Source: Rhizobium indicum | Lineage (GTDB): Bacteria > Pseudomonadota > Alphaproteobacteria > Rhizobiales > Rhizobiaceae | Assembly (NCBI RefSeq): GCF_005862305.2 | Contig: NZ_CP054021.1 | Coordinates: forward strand, 682,001-746,000 | DNA: 64,000 nucleotides | Reading direction: 5' to 3' | Part shown: positions 17,278 through 26,231 of the stretch, piece by piece | How positions within the stretch are numbered: the first letter of the stretch is position 1 | Layout: each line of letters opens with the position of its first letter | Translations under genes and position numbers: made by a program | Notes under the pieces: generated by a model | The model's database searches: none | What the model saw: only the letters and a program-made list of their open reading frames with translations | What the model was told of the DNA's origin: nothing

Positions 17278-18549
17278 TCAGCTGAGTTTCACCACGCCGG
17301 AGCGGCCGACGACGCAGTTGCGGCCGCTCTTCTTGGCTGCGTAGAGCCTGCCGTCGGCAGCCGTCAGCACGGCGGTGAAATCTACGCCGTCCTCATCGGC
17401 AGTCGCAACGCCGATACTGACCGTGACCGGCCTGTCATCCGGCGTCTTGACGCTGGTCGCGATCGTCCAACGCAGGCGCTCGGCAAGCAGCAGACCTTCC
17501 TCGTGGTCGGTGCCCGGACAGACGGCAACGAATTCCTCGCCGCCGAAGCGGAAGACGCGATCACTCGAGCGCAACGTCGTGCCCAATCGGGCGGCGATCG
17601 CCTTCAGCACCTCGTCGCCCTGGAGATGACCGTAGCCGTCATTGACATCCTTGAAGTGATCGGCGTCGATAATGAGGACGGTGGCGAATGACCCCTGCTT
17701 CAGTGCCTCGAGCAGCATCAGCGGCGCTTCCATTTCCATGCGCGTCCGATCGTAGACACCGGTCAGCATGTCGCGGCCGGTGCGCTCCAGCAGATCGTTG
17801 TAGCGCTCGCGGAACGTCAGGTCACCGAATACGTCGCTGATCGAACGTGCGGCCCCGGCTGCGCCGATACGGCGAATACGATATTCATAGAATGCGAACA
17901 TCGCCGCGTAGAGGCAGACGGCAAGCATTTTCGCCTTCCATCCGCCCCAGAATGCGGCGATCGGCACATCCAGGAAGTAATGCAGTGCGGCGAAGAAACC
18001 GATCTGGTCGAAGGTCAGCAGCACGAAGCCCGAAATCAGGAAACGCAGGACGACGCGGCGGCGGAAGAAATCGCCGAGTTTTTCGTAAAGCAGGATGATG
18101 CCGAGCGAATCGACATAGAGCAGCGCCGTGCCCCAGACCATCAGCCAGCCCATCTCCTTGAGGAAGTCGACGTCGGGCGTGTGGTTGGTTGATATCTGCA
18201 GCGGCTGGTGCAGTTGCAGCACCCAGGCAATACCGACGGTGAGCAGGTTGCCGAGGAAGAGGCCGTAGATCGGCTGGCGCACCGTCGCAGCATCCTCCTG
18301 CAGGTAAAGCATCAGGATCATCATCAGCTTGCCGGAGAAGAAGACGGATGAGCCCGGCGACACATCCCCGAACGGCAGCGAGACATAGAAGACCGCCGCC
18401 AGATAGGTCTCCATGAAATGCATGACGCCGAGCGCCGTCAGGAAAACCCCGAGACCGAGCCGATGACGGAAATGCAGAAGGGTTACCATCAGCACGAAAT
18501 AGGCGATGGCTTCGACGACGAAGAGAAGGAGGTTGAGTGTCTCCATCAT
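17278..18549 (-). CDS. Membrane-bound diguanylate cyclase (GGDEF)
   Basis: A 423-residue protein. The first 235 residues contain about seven hydrophobic helices and resemble a sensory membrane domain (possibly the vitamin-uptake-like VUPS type; not certain). The C-terminal GGDEF domain (about 255-415) has an intact active-site loop, FRFGGEEF, near residue 341. An RSSD sequence five residues before it matches the inhibitory RxxD site, so synthesis of c-di-GMP with product feedback is expected. There is no EAL domain. A PilZ protein is encoded about 7 kb away. Confidence 0.9.
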   Translation of the reverse strand: MMETLNLLLFVVEAIAYFVLMVTLLHFRHRLGLGVFLTALGVMHFMETYLAAVFYVSLPFGDVSPGSSVFFSGKLMMILMLYLQEDAATVRQPIYGLFLGNLLTVGIAWVLQLHQPLQISTNHTPDVDFLKEMGWLMVWGTALLYVDSLGIILLYEKLGDFFRRRVVLRFLISGFVLLTFDQIGFFAALHYFLDVPIAAFWGGWKAKMLAVCLYAAMFAFYEYRIRRIGAAGAARSISDVFGDLTFRERYNDLLERTGRDMLTGVYDRTRMEMEAPLMLLEALKQGSFATVLIIDADHFKDVNDGYGHLQGDEVLKAIAARLGTTLRSSDRVFRFGGEEFVAVCPGTDHEEGLLLAERLRWTIATSVKTPDDRPVTVSIGVATADEDGVDFTAVLTAADGRLYAAKKSGRNCVVGRSGVVKLS

Positions 18550-18676
18550 GAGACCTCGGCTCCGGACGTTCGGCCTCCTGCTGGCGCGGTGATCGCGACA
18601 GCGAATCCTTTGGTCAATCGTCCGAAACAGTCAAACACGGGGGTGTCCTGCAAATCCTGCAGGCGATACCTTTCAC

Positions 18677-18696
18677 CGCAATCCTTTAAGATTGCG
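18677..18696. other. Inverted repeat in the 235-base spacer 18550-18784
   Basis: CGCAATC-ctttaa-GATTGCG is a perfect 7-base dyad. It lies downstream of the hlyU-like gene and upstream of the GGDEF gene (both minus strand), with no U-run, so it could be a weak terminator or an operator. I see no gene in the rest of this spacer. Confidence 0.4.
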
Positions 18697-18784
18697 TGAG
18701 TGAGAACGCGCTCGCTGGAGCGCAGCCGGGTCACATACAGGAATAGTTGCAGCCGGTATCTAGGACCTATGCCCGGATCCCGAT

Positions 18785-19111
18785 TCAGACCTGACGAAGC
18801 TTCTCGCCGTCGCCAAAGAGCGATGAACCATGCTGATCGATAATCTGCTGCGCCTTGCGCACTGTGCATTCGAGCGCGTCATCGGAGGAGGAAAACAGAT
18901 CGGCGCGGATGAAATTGCGCACCAGTACCTCGTCGCCAACCTTCTTTTCGATGCGGCCGGCAAGGCGATACTGGCCGCCTTCCTTGCGCGGCTCGGCATA
19001 GATCGTGCAATCGCCGTAAAGCTGCGGCTCGCCGGAAGGGCCTGCCGCCTCCGAAGCCGGTTTGCCGCCGCCGGAGAACATCGAAAAGATATTTGAAATG
19101 AACGAAGCCAT
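18785..19111 (-). CDS. HlyU family protein
   Basis: A 108-residue small protein. An N-terminal amphipathic/hydrophobic helix (ASFISNIFSMFSGGG) is followed by a beta-rich region: YGDCTIYAEPRKEGGQYRLAG near residue 32 and IRADLFSS near 67, which is the HlyU family pattern. In Vibrio HlyU acts as an anti-repressor of toxin genes, but that protein is an ArsR type; the PF10115-type protein seen here has no established role in rhizobia. AAAGGCGGAG precedes the ATG. It lies downstream of ilvA on the same strand, 37 bases away. Confidence 0.75.
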   Translation of the reverse strand: MASFISNIFSMFSGGGKPASEAAGPSGEPQLYGDCTIYAEPRKEGGQYRLAGRIEKKVGDEVLVRNFIRADLFSSSDDALECTVRKAQQIIDQHGSSLFGDGEKLRQV

Positions 19112-19148
19112 GCTCCGCCTTTAGCACGACCGTATCGCTGTCGCCAAG

Positions 19149-20399
19149 TCAAATGATCAGGTTGGCGAGGATCTCGTTTTCGGTGATATCCTCGTAACCC
19201 ATGCCGGCTGCTTCGAAATTTCCGATCAGCCGGGCGAAATTCTCCGGCGCCTTGGTTTCGATGCCAATCAGGATCGAGCCGAAGTTGCGCGCCGATTTCT
19301 TCAAATATTCGAAGCGGGCGATATCGTCGTCAGGGCCGAGCAGATTGAGGAAATCCCGGAGCGCACCGGGGCGCTGGGCGAGCCGCAGGATGAAGTATTT
19401 CTTCAGCCCTGCGTAACGCAAGGCTCTTTCCTTTACGTCAGGCAGACGCTCGAAATCGAAATTGCCGCCGGAGACGACAGCCACGATGGTCTTGCCGCGG
19501 ATCGCTTGGCCGTCCATCGCGGCGATCGCCGTCAGCGACAGGGCGCCGGCCGGCTCCAGCACGACGCCCTCGACATTCAGCATTTCCTGAATGGTGACGC
19601 AGATGGCGTTCTCCGGCATGAGTTGCACCTGCTCGGTCGGAAAATCGCGAAGAGCGGCGAAATTCAGGTCGCCGATGCGGGCGACAGCAGCGCCATCGAC
19701 GAAATTGTCGACCTTGGCAAGCGTCGTCACCTTGCCTGCCTCGATGCTGCGCTTAAGACTCGGCGCGCCTGCTGGTTCGGTGAAGACAAAAGCAGATTTC
19801 GGCACGGTGCCGTCGAGATAGCCGGTGATGCCGGCGGCCAGTCCACCGCCGCCAACCGGCAGGACGACCATGTCGGGCACGGTTCCTTCCGGCAACTGCT
19901 GCATGATTTCGGCGGCGACGGTTGCCTGGCCTTCGATGATGTCGGCATGGTCGAAGGGCGGCACCATGACACCGCCGACCGCTTCAACATGTTCTCGGGC
20001 GGCCTGGTAGCATTGGTCGAAGAAGTCGCCGAACAGGCGGATGGTGATGAATTCGGCGCCGAACATGCGGGTCTTGTCGATCTTCTGCTGCGGTGTCGTC
20101 ACCGGCATGAAGACGACGCCCGGCACGCCGAAATGGCGGCAGACAAAGGCAAAGCCCTGGGCGTGGTTGCCGGCCGAGGCGCAGACGAAGGTCTTGCCGG
20201 CAGCACCCTGCCCGATCGCCTTGCGGAAGAAATTGAAGGCGCCGCGGATCTTGTAGGAGCGCACCGGCGACAGATCCTCGCGCTTCAGCCAGATATCGGC
20301 TCCGTAGCGGGCCGACAGATGGTCGTTGAGCTGTAGCGGCGTTGCCGGAAACAGGCTGCGCATTGCCTCTTCGGCGCTTTCGACATCAAGTCTCGTCAC
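19149..20399 (-). CDS. ilvA: Threonine ammonia-lyase (threonine deaminase)
   Basis: A 416-residue PLP enzyme. The cofactor lysine sits in VRSYKIRGAF near residue 48, the asparagine loop in SAGNHAQG near 75, and the glycine-rich phosphate loop in PVGGGGLAAG near 180. A single ACT-like regulatory domain occupies about 330-416, shorter than the two-ACT E. coli IlvA. It deaminates threonine to 2-oxobutanoate, the first step towards isoleucine. The start is GTG. Confidence 0.92.
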   Translation of the reverse strand: MTRLDVESAEEAMRSLFPATPLQLNDHLSARYGADIWLKREDLSPVRSYKIRGAFNFFRKAIGQGAAGKTFVCASAGNHAQGFAFVCRHFGVPGVVFMPVTTPQQKIDKTRMFGAEFITIRLFGDFFDQCYQAAREHVEAVGGVMVPPFDHADIIEGQATVAAEIMQQLPEGTVPDMVVLPVGGGGLAAGITGYLDGTVPKSAFVFTEPAGAPSLKRSIEAGKVTTLAKVDNFVDGAAVARIGDLNFAALRDFPTEQVQLMPENAICVTIQEMLNVEGVVLEPAGALSLTAIAAMDGQAIRGKTIVAVVSGGNFDFERLPDVKERALRYAGLKKYFILRLAQRPGALRDFLNLLGPDDDIARFEYLKKSARNFGSILIGIETKAPENFARLIGNFEAAGMGYEDITENEILANLII

Positions 20400-20582
20400 G
20401 GGCGTGGTCCATTCTCATGAGTAGCCGCTGCCGCTATGGCACAGGCCAACCGGCAAAAGAAAGCCCGTTTCGGCCATTTCCGGTTCTCTCTCGGGAAAGC
20501 CTTTCTTAAGCCAATCGCGAAATCGGCGGCAGATGAACTGATTTTAACTGTCAATGAAAAGCCAAGCCACTAATATGAAGCC

Positions 20583-20957
20583 ATGATGATCTTCAAATTT
20601 GCAAGGCCGCTCGCCTGGCTGCTACTCGCCCTCATCCTCTTCGTCACGGTTTCGCCGATCGGGCTGAGGCCGGAAACGGTCACGACGGTCGATACCGACC
20701 GCGGGGGCGCCTTTGTTCTCGTCGGCCTCGCCTTCGCGCTCGCCTATCCGAAACAGTGGAAGATGGTGGCGGTGCTGCTGATTGCCGGTGCAGTCGCCAT
20801 CGAATATCTGCAGTATCTCACACCAACACGCCATCCGCGCCTGCACGATGCCGGCATCAAGGCGGCGGGCGCAGCCCTCGGGCTGCTGGCTGGCTGGCTG
20901 ATCAACAGGTGGCGCGAGACCAAAGCGCCAAACGCGCTTCCGCTCACAGAGCGATGA
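20583..20957 (+). CDS. VanZ-like membrane protein
   Basis: A 124-residue protein with about four membrane segments: an N-terminal helix ending in FVTVSPIGLRP, then AFVLVGLAFALAYP, then VLLIAGAVAIEYLQ and GAALGLLAGWLI. The SPxxLRP turn after helix 1 and the EYLQ...PxRHxxxxD segment near residues 80-95 match VanZ-like proteins. Function is unknown in Gram-negative bacteria. It is divergent from ilvA across 183 bases in which I see no gene. Confidence 0.75.
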   Translation: MMIFKFARPLAWLLLALILFVTVSPIGLRPETVTTVDTDRGGAFVLVGLAFALAYPKQWKMVAVLLIAGAVAIEYLQYLTPTRHPRLHDAGIKAAGAALGLLAGWLINRWRETKAPNALPLTER

Positions 20958-21023
20958 ACACTATCAGAACAGACCGCATAGTCCCGAAAATCGAATTCGG
21001 CATCTGTCCAGATCGAAAGTAAT

Positions 21024-21067
21024 AGAGCGTCCTTAGCGCGTCTTCTTGGACGCGCTAAGGACGCTCT
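21024..21067. repeat. Long perfect palindrome, stem 19 bases
   Basis: AGAGCGTCCTTAGCGCGTC and its complement GACGCGCTAAGGACGCTCT flank a 6-base loop. The inner GCGTC/GACGC part resembles the first stem of the type A elements at 9494 and 48039. There is no U-run. The right arm contributes the stop codon of the small gene at 21066-21197. Confidence 0.8.
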
Positions 21068-21197
21068 AGAAACCGCGCAAATGCATTGCCCAGAAGAACA
21101 GCGGTATCGCGGCTATCGCAGTCCCCAGAACAAGTGCAACACTGGTCTTGAAGATGCGGATGCGCCGAACCTTAGTCCCATTCCAATCGTAAACCAT
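21066..21197 (-). CDS. Small single-helix membrane protein (43 residues)
   Basis: An open frame of 43 codons: MVYDWNGTKVRRIRIFKTS, then a hydrophobic helix of about 20 residues (VALVLGTAIAAIPLFFWAM), ending HLRGF. A GGAG Shine-Dalgarno lies 8 bases before the ATG. The positive-inside arrangement (basic RRIR before the helix) predicts a bitopic inner-membrane protein. The TAG stop lies in the terminal arm of a palindromic repeat. It is too short for routine gene calling, and no family is recognised. Confidence 0.6.
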   Translation of the reverse strand: MVYDWNGTKVRRIRIFKTSVALVLGTAIAAIPLFFWAMHLRGF

Positions 21198-21341
21198 CGT
21201 CTTACTCCCACAAGACAACCCTTACTTAACTGTCGCGGCGCAATCGTTACGCCGGAAATTCCTTTGTCAAGCGATAACTTGCTTTTATGCACAATATACA
21301 AGCAGATTCAATACAGGCATATTCAAACAGGATTATGAAGG

Positions 21342-21426
21342 TGGTGCGGGCGACGGGGGTCGAACCCGTACAGCCAAGGCCGAGGGATTTTAAGTCCCTT
21401 GCGTCTACCAGTTTCGCCACGCCCGC
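21342..21426 (-). tRNA. tRNA-Leu (anticodon TAA)
   Basis: 85 nucleotides including an encoded CCA end. The acceptor stem GCGGGCG pairs with CGCCCGC, followed by discriminator A and CCA. The anticodon stem-loop GGGACTTAAAATCCC places TAA in the loop. A long variable arm, as in leucine tRNAs, and the GGTTCGACCCC T-arm are present. Confidence 0.97.
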
Positions 21427-21578
21427 TTGCGGCATTTTCAATATCTTGCGTCATGGGCGATGGGAAGAGCCGCGAGGCGTAAAAATCATGCCTGTTTTGC
21501 CGGCAGCACCGACGAATGATCGGCGAGGCATTCCCTCCCGAAAGCCCTCGCCGATGAAGGCTGCCCAGACTGTCGTGG

Positions 21579-21623
21579 GAAAAAACAGAAAAGGCGCGGC
21601 GAGCCCCATGCCCGCCGCGCCTT
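21579..21623 (-). terminator. Rho-independent terminator after wrbA
   Basis: On the minus strand AAAGGCGCGGCG pairs with CGCCGCGCCTTT and is followed by TTTTCTGTTTTTT, a typical U-rich tail. It lies about 20 bases after the wrbA stop. Confidence 0.88.
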
Positions 21624-21643
21624 TATCATTCCAGCGTCAAAGA

Positions 21644-22240
21644 TCAGGCGAGCTTGGCAGCAAGCTTGGCAACGTGGGCGCCCTGGTATTTCGCGCCTTC
21701 CAGCTCGATCTCGGAAGGCTGGCGCGAGCCGTCGCCGTTAGTGATGGTGGAGGCGCCGTAGGGCGAGCCGCCCTTGACTTCCTCGGTGCCCATCTGGCCC
21801 TGGAAGGCATAAGGCAGGCCGGCAACGACCATGCCCTGGTGCAGGAAGGTCGGGATGAAGCCGAGGATGGTCGATTCCTGGCCGCCGTGCTGGGTGGCCG
21901 AAGAGGTGAAGACCGAACCGAGCTTGCCGACGAGTTTGCCCGCGAACCAGAGGCCGCCCGTCTGATCCCAGAAATTGCGCATCTGCGAGGCGACCGTGCC
22001 GAAGCGGGTGCCGGCGCCGACGATGATCGCGTCATAGTCCGCCAGTTCGTCGACGGTGGCAATCGGAGCGGCTTGGTCGACCTTGTAATAGGAAGCCTTG
22101 GCGACGTCTTCCGGAACCAGTTCCGGAACGCGCTTGACAGTGACCTCGGCACCGGCCGACTTCGCGCCTTCGGCGACCGCATAGGCCATGGTTTCGATAT
22201 GGCCATAAGCCGAATAATAAAGGACGAGAACCTTCGCCAT
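21644..22240 (-). CDS. wrbA: NAD(P)H:quinone oxidoreductase, WrbA type
   Basis: A 198-residue flavodoxin-like protein. The FMN phosphate loop is [12 protein letters not shown] near residue 9, the second loop [21 protein letters not shown] near 77, and HGG (residue 117 region) marks WrbA proteins. It reduces quinones by two electrons and limits oxidative stress. Monocistronic, with its own terminator. Confidence 0.95.
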   Translation of the reverse strand: MAKVLVLYYSAYGHIETMAYAVAEGAKSAGAEVTVKRVPELVPEDVAKASYYKVDQAAPIATVDELADYDAIIVGAGTRFGTVASQMRNFWDQTGGLWFAGKLVGKLGSVFTSSATQHGGQESTILGFIPTFLHQGMVVAGLPYAFQGQMGTEEVKGGSPYGASTITNGDGSRQPSEIELEGAKYQGAHVAKLAAKLA

Positions 22241-22417
22241 CTTCTATCTTCCTTGAAACATCGGGTTGAATTTCGTGCCCGACGCGATTTCTATCAGCGC
22301 GTCTGGGCGAACACAGCCCTGCCCTCAAGAACTCAGTGTTCACCACCCGGAGACGAAAATTCGCTTGCGATTTTCATTTCGGCAAAAATGACGCATCGCC
22401 CGAATTAAGGAGTTAGC

Positions 22418-22461
22418 GCATGATGTCGTCCGAAAATCGCCTGCACTTTTCGGCATCATGC
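22418..22461. repeat. Intergenic palindromic element, type C copy 2
   Basis: Ends GCATGATG and CATCATGC with the same inner dyad as the copy at 16359-16406, differing at only a few bases. It lies in the 286-base spacer between wrbA and the CinA-type gene; I see no gene in that spacer. Confidence 0.75.
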
Positions 22462-22526
22462 TCTGGTGTTTGCAAAGCGAGCGAACGGCGCTACCTATTC
22501 ACCAGCCTCAGATCACGGAACATCTC

Positions 22527-23303
22527 ATGAGCCAAGACATCGTCGTCACCGCCGCCATGCTCGCCATCGGCGACGAACTTCTCTCCGGCCGCACCAAGGA
22601 TAAAAATATCGGCCACCTCGCCGATTTGCTGACGCTTTCCGGCATCGACCTCAAGGAAGTGCGCATCGTCGCCGACGACGAGGACGCGATCGTCGAGGCG
22701 TTGAACGCGCTTCGCGGCAAATATGATTACGTCTTCACCTCGGGCGGCATCGGGCCGACGCATGACGACATCACCGCCGATGCTATCTCCAAGGCTTTCG
22801 GCGTGCCCTGCGAATACGACGAAACAGCAATGACGCTGCTTGCCGAGATGTACCGCCGCCGCGAGATGGAATTCACCGAGGCGCGCCAGCGCATGGCGCG
22901 CATGCCACGCGGGGCCGTCCATATTGCCAATCCGGTCTCGACGGCTCCTGGCTTCATCATCGGCAATGTCCATGTCATGGCCGGCGTGCCGCAGGTGTTC
23001 CAGGCGATGGTCGACAATGTGCTGCCGATGCTTCGAACAGGCACGCCGGTGCTTTCGCTCGCTATCGCCTGCCCTTACGGCGAAGGCGAGATCGGCACGC
23101 CCTTGACCGCGATCCAGAAGGCACATCCGGACACCAGCATCGGTTCCTACCCGCGCTATATTGGCCAGAAATTTTCGACCGAGATCGTCGTGCGCGGCCG
23201 CTCGCAGGCGGCAATCGATGCGGCCGGCGCCGAGGTGCAGGCGATGATCGACTCCATCCGCCAAAGGAAGGACATCGCCGAAAACCATTCCGCCGAGGCT
23301 TGA
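22527..23303 (+). CDS. CinA-like molybdopterin-binding domain protein
   Basis: A 258-residue protein. It consists of a MoCF/MoaB-like domain with the usual motifs: AIGDELLSG near residue 12, TSGGIGPTHDD near 72, and the region MAGVP near 150. This matches the N-terminal part of CinA; the C-terminal nicotinamide-nucleotide amidase domain is missing, which is normal for the shorter family members. A role in competence is unlikely. The start is the ATG at 22527. Confidence 0.82.
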   Translation: MSQDIVVTAAMLAIGDELLSGRTKDKNIGHLADLLTLSGIDLKEVRIVADDEDAIVEALNALRGKYDYVFTSGGIGPTHDDITADAISKAFGVPCEYDETAMTLLAEMYRRREMEFTEARQRMARMPRGAVHIANPVSTAPGFIIGNVHVMAGVPQVFQAMVDNVLPMLRTGTPVLSLAIACPYGEGEIGTPLTAIQKAHPDTSIGSYPRYIGQKFSTEIVVRGRSQAAIDAAGAEVQAMIDSIRQRKDIAENHSAEA

Positions 23304-23330
23304 GGGCAACGCCGGAACTCAAGGCCATCC

Positions 23331-23344
23331 TTGATCCCGATCAA
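23331..23344. promoter_or_regulatory. FixK/FNR box upstream of the UspA gene
   Basis: TTGATCCCGATCAA matches the FNR/FixK consensus TTGAT-N4-ATCAA exactly. Its centre lies 74 bases before the usp start codon, so a promoter activated from -41.5 would start at about 23379, leaving a 33-base leader with a good Shine-Dalgarno. Confidence 0.8.
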
Positions 23345-23411
23345 GGAACAGGCGAACGGTCCGGCGCATTCCTTCCCTCGCGCAAGCCATTTCAGCGCAA
23401 GGAGAATTGAT

Positions 23412-24254
23412 ATGTCTTACAAAACCATTCTCGCCATTCTCGATACATCCGACAATAGTTCTGCGGTTGCCGATTTCGCCTTTGCCATCGCCGCCGAAAG
23501 CGGCGCCCATGTGATCGGCCTGCATGCCGAAATCATCTCCGCCGTGCCGCTGGTCGCGCCGATGGAAATTCCCGATCCCGTTGCCGTGCAGGCGCTGCAG
23601 GACATGGCGCACAGTGAAACGATTGCGGTTGAGCGCATCTTCAGGGCCAAAGCGGAGGCATCCGGCGCCTCCTTCGAATGGCGCAGCTTTGCCACATCAA
23701 CCGGATACGGCTCCGCCCCGCTGATCGAAAGTGCGCGCAGCGCCGACCTCCTGATCGCCTCGCAGGCCGACCCGGCCAAACCTTCCGACAGCCACGTCGA
23801 CGTCGACAGTTTCCTTTTCGAAACCGGCCGGCCGGTGCTGATAATCCCCTATATCATCCGCCAGCCGAAGCCGATCAAGCGCGTGCTGATCGCCTGGAAC
23901 GGCTCGAAGGAGGCGGCGCGCGCGACCTTCGACGCACTGCCGATCCTCAAAGCCGCCGACGAGGTGGAGATCTTTTCGGTCGATCCGGCCGACACGGCGC
24001 TGCAATCGCCGCTGACCGCTGGCGCCGACATCGCCGCGACGCTGGCACGTCATGGCGTGAAGGCGACGCTTTCGACGGCCCAGAGTGTGGATAAGAGCGC
24101 ATCGCATGTCATCGAGAACCGGCTTTCGGACAGCAGCATCGATCTTCTCGTCATGGGCGCCTATACGCATTCCTGGCTCTGGCAGATGATCTTCGGCGGC
24201 ACGACGAAGACCCTGCTGCAATCGATGACGGCGCTGACCCTGTTATCGCGTTGA
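23412..24254 (+). CDS. Universal stress protein with two UspA domains
   Basis: A 280-residue tandem Usp. The first domain (about 3-140) begins KTILAILDTSDNS and the second (about 150-280) begins KRVLIAWNGSKEA. The C-terminal DLLVMGAYTHSWLWQMIFGGTTKTLL corresponds to the ATP-binding G-x2-G-x9-G segment in modified form. GGAG precedes the ATG. A perfect FixK/FNR box upstream suggests low-oxygen induction, as seen for UspA proteins of rhizobial bacteroids. Role: survival under energy limitation, by family inference. Confidence 0.88.
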   Translation: MSYKTILAILDTSDNSSAVADFAFAIAAESGAHVIGLHAEIISAVPLVAPMEIPDPVAVQALQDMAHSETIAVERIFRAKAEASGASFEWRSFATSTGYGSAPLIESARSADLLIASQADPAKPSDSHVDVDSFLFETGRPVLIIPYIIRQPKPIKRVLIAWNGSKEAARATFDALPILKAADEVEIFSVDPADTALQSPLTAGADIAATLARHGVKATLSTAQSVDKSASHVIENRLSDSSIDLLVMGAYTHSWLWQMIFGGTTKTLLQSMTALTLLSR

Positions 24255-24435
24255 TTGGCTGCTCTTGCCTTTTGCCGGCAAATCCCGCTAATTGCGGCGA
24301 CCGATGACAGCTTCGAGCCTCGGCCCCATCTCGCGCAGTTCCGGCTGCGCGATTTGCGTTTTGCCAATCGCCGCTTCAAGCCCATCCGGTCGCCGGCAAA
24401 CGGCGTGTCGTTTTTTCATGCCGCGGAGCAGCCCA

Positions 24436-24930
24436 ATGTCCCTTCCCGATAAAGCCTTTCCCGTTTCCTGGGATCAGTTCCACCGCGATGCGCGCGCCCT
24501 TGCCTGGCGGCTTGCCGGCTTGAATCAGACGTTCAAGGCGATCGTCTGCATCACCCGCGGCGGCCTCGTTCCGGCTGCGATCATCTCGCGCGAGCTGAAC
24601 ATCCGGCTGATCGAGACCGTCTGCGTCGCTTCCTATCATGACTATGTGAACCAGGGCGACATGGTGCTGCTCAAGGGAATCGCGCCCGAACTTATGGAGA
24701 ATGGCGGCGAAACCGTGCTGGTCGTCGACGATCTGACCGATACCGGCAAGACCGCCGCACAGGTGCGCACCATGCTGCCGAAGGCACATTTCGCCTGCGT
24801 CTACGCCAAGCCGAAGGGCGTGCCGACCGTCGACACTTTCATCACCGAGGTCAGCCAGGATACCTGGATCTACTTCCCCTGGGACATGGGCTTCACCTAT
24901 CAGGAGCCGATCGCCAAGGGCGCAGGCTGA
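24436..24930 (+). CDS. gpt: Xanthine phosphoribosyltransferase
   Basis: A 164-residue type I phosphoribosyltransferase. The PRPP motif [14 protein letters not shown] lies near residue 97 and the [10 protein letters not shown] loop near 37. The length and the C-terminal [11 protein letters not shown] match XGPRT (Gpt) of enterobacteria and rhizobia. It salvages xanthine and guanine with PRPP to XMP and GMP. The start ATG at 24436 begins MSLPDKAF; the frame is open further upstream but is not conserved-looking. I see no gene in the 181 bases before it. Confidence 0.93.
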   Translation: MSLPDKAFPVSWDQFHRDARALAWRLAGLNQTFKAIVCITRGGLVPAAIISRELNIRLIETVCVASYHDYVNQGDMVLLKGIAPELMENGGETVLVVDDLTDTGKTAAQVRTMLPKAHFACVYAKPKGVPTVDTFITEVSQDTWIYFPWDMGFTYQEPIAKGAG

Positions 24931-25071
24931 TCGCCACCGATCACGGCGCGCACCCCTCGTATTTACCACTTGAAATTGTTCCAGATTTTGTCAGCGAGGT
25001 TTCCTGAATCCGCTATCGGGATCTGCACATCTATTTTATCTTTTACTCATAGACTGCTGTCTAATTCCTTC

Positions 25072-25158
25072 AATCGGAATCGATTCAAGGATGAAATTAT
25101 GCAGCAATTCAAAGTGATACAGCGTCCTTTGCGGCTCTCGAAAAGACGCGCGGCGCTG
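25072..25158 (-). repeat. Rhizobial intergenic palindromic element, type A copy 2
   Basis: Reverse-orientation copy of the element at 9494-9598. It shares the dyad AATCGGAATCGATT, the ATTATGCAG tract, and the GCGTCCTTTGCG...GACGCG part, although the first stem is degenerate here. It fills most of the 296-base spacer between gpt and the next gene. Confidence 0.7.
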
Positions 25159-25226
25159 CAGGGCGTGCGAATCGTGTCAAATTGCGCTTAAAGCGTGCAA
25201 CGATCGATACGGTACAAGGAAACAAG

Positions 25227-25817
25227 ATGGCGCGGTGGGGGCATGTAAGAGCGGTTGTGACTGCCGGGCTGGCGGCCTTTCTGTTGCCGCTGGCGCCTGT
25301 CCGCGCTGAACCTGCCTATATTCCCCTCGTGCGGGACTATGTCGAGAAGCGGATCCGGCCAATAGTGGAAACGCCATTGGTGCTGAAAGCCATTGCCGAG
25401 CAGAACGCGAAATTCGGCGATGTCAGCGAAATGGATATGCGGGTGCTCGACGAGACCTACCGGTCGGAGGTCGATCAGCACCACCTGCATATGGTCAAGC
25501 TGCTGCTCGACAAATCCGTGTCGCATTACCTGAAAGCCAAGCAGGACGCCTCGCAGGGCGCGATCATCGAATTTTTCGTCACCGACAGCCACGGGCTGAA
25601 TGTCGGGCAGAGCACCATCACCGCCGACTATTGGCAGGGCGACGAGGAGAAATATCTCAGAACCTTCGCCAACAGCTCCCGGGAGATCTTCATCGACCGG
25701 GCCGAACGCAACGACTCCACCCAGAATCTGGAAACGCAGGCGAGCTTCGTCGTGATGGACGAAGAGAACAGGCCGATTGGCGTCGCCATCGTCACCATCG
25801 CCATCGATGCGCTTTAA
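25227..25817 (+). CDS. Exported hypothetical protein, possible periplasmic sensor-like domain
   Basis: A 196-residue protein. A signal peptide is evident (basic start, AVVTAGLAAFLLPLAPVRA, cleavage before EPAY). The mature part alternates helices and strands: LVRDYVEKRIRPIVETPLVLKAI and FFVTDSHGLNVGQ. The layout of a long helix followed by strands resembles PDC/Cache-type folds, but there is no membrane anchor or output domain. AAGGA lies 8 bases before the ATG. Stand-alone gene; function unknown. Confidence 0.65.
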   Translation: MARWGHVRAVVTAGLAAFLLPLAPVRAEPAYIPLVRDYVEKRIRPIVETPLVLKAIAEQNAKFGDVSEMDMRVLDETYRSEVDQHHLHMVKLLLDKSVSHYLKAKQDASQGAIIEFFVTDSHGLNVGQSTITADYWQGDEEKYLRTFANSSREIFIDRAERNDSTQNLETQASFVVMDEENRPIGVAIVTIAIDAL

Positions 25818-25986
25818 AGCTCTTATTGCACCGGCGAATCGCCATGCGCATTTGGGCCGGAAATGCCATCACAAGATTTGCCGCAGGACGCTTTTTTGCC
25901 GTTCAGACCTTTTCCTTAGCCGGCAACTCCTGCAAGCCATTGTAATATCAGCGCTCCCCGGCTTTCCCCAATCTCCACAGGCGCAT

Positions 25987-26002
25987 CCACAACATGTTGT
26001 GG
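25987..26002. promoter_or_regulatory. Perfect 16-base palindrome upstream of nrdJ
   Basis: CCACAACATGTTGTGG is fully self-complementary. It lies about 25 bases before a TTGACG hexamer (26028-26033) that could be a -35 element, in the 588-base spacer ahead of nrdJ. It could be a distant NrdR-like site or an operator for another factor. I see no gene in the spacer. Confidence 0.45.
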
Positions 26003-26231
26003 TTAGCAATCAATTAAAAGCCAGCCCTTGACGGAATCAGCTGTTTCAAACTTTACTGATCCTGATGTTGCGGCGGCGACAGGACCGGAGGTAACGAGCC
26101 CGGTTCCCTTTTGAAAATTAGGACGCGGAATCAGGGCGATGGACCGGGAACGGTTCATGCCCGACAGGATTTCTGCGAGGTTTTCAGCCTCCAAAAAAAG
26201 TGACATTGGGACTGGCGATAATAAGCTGTTA

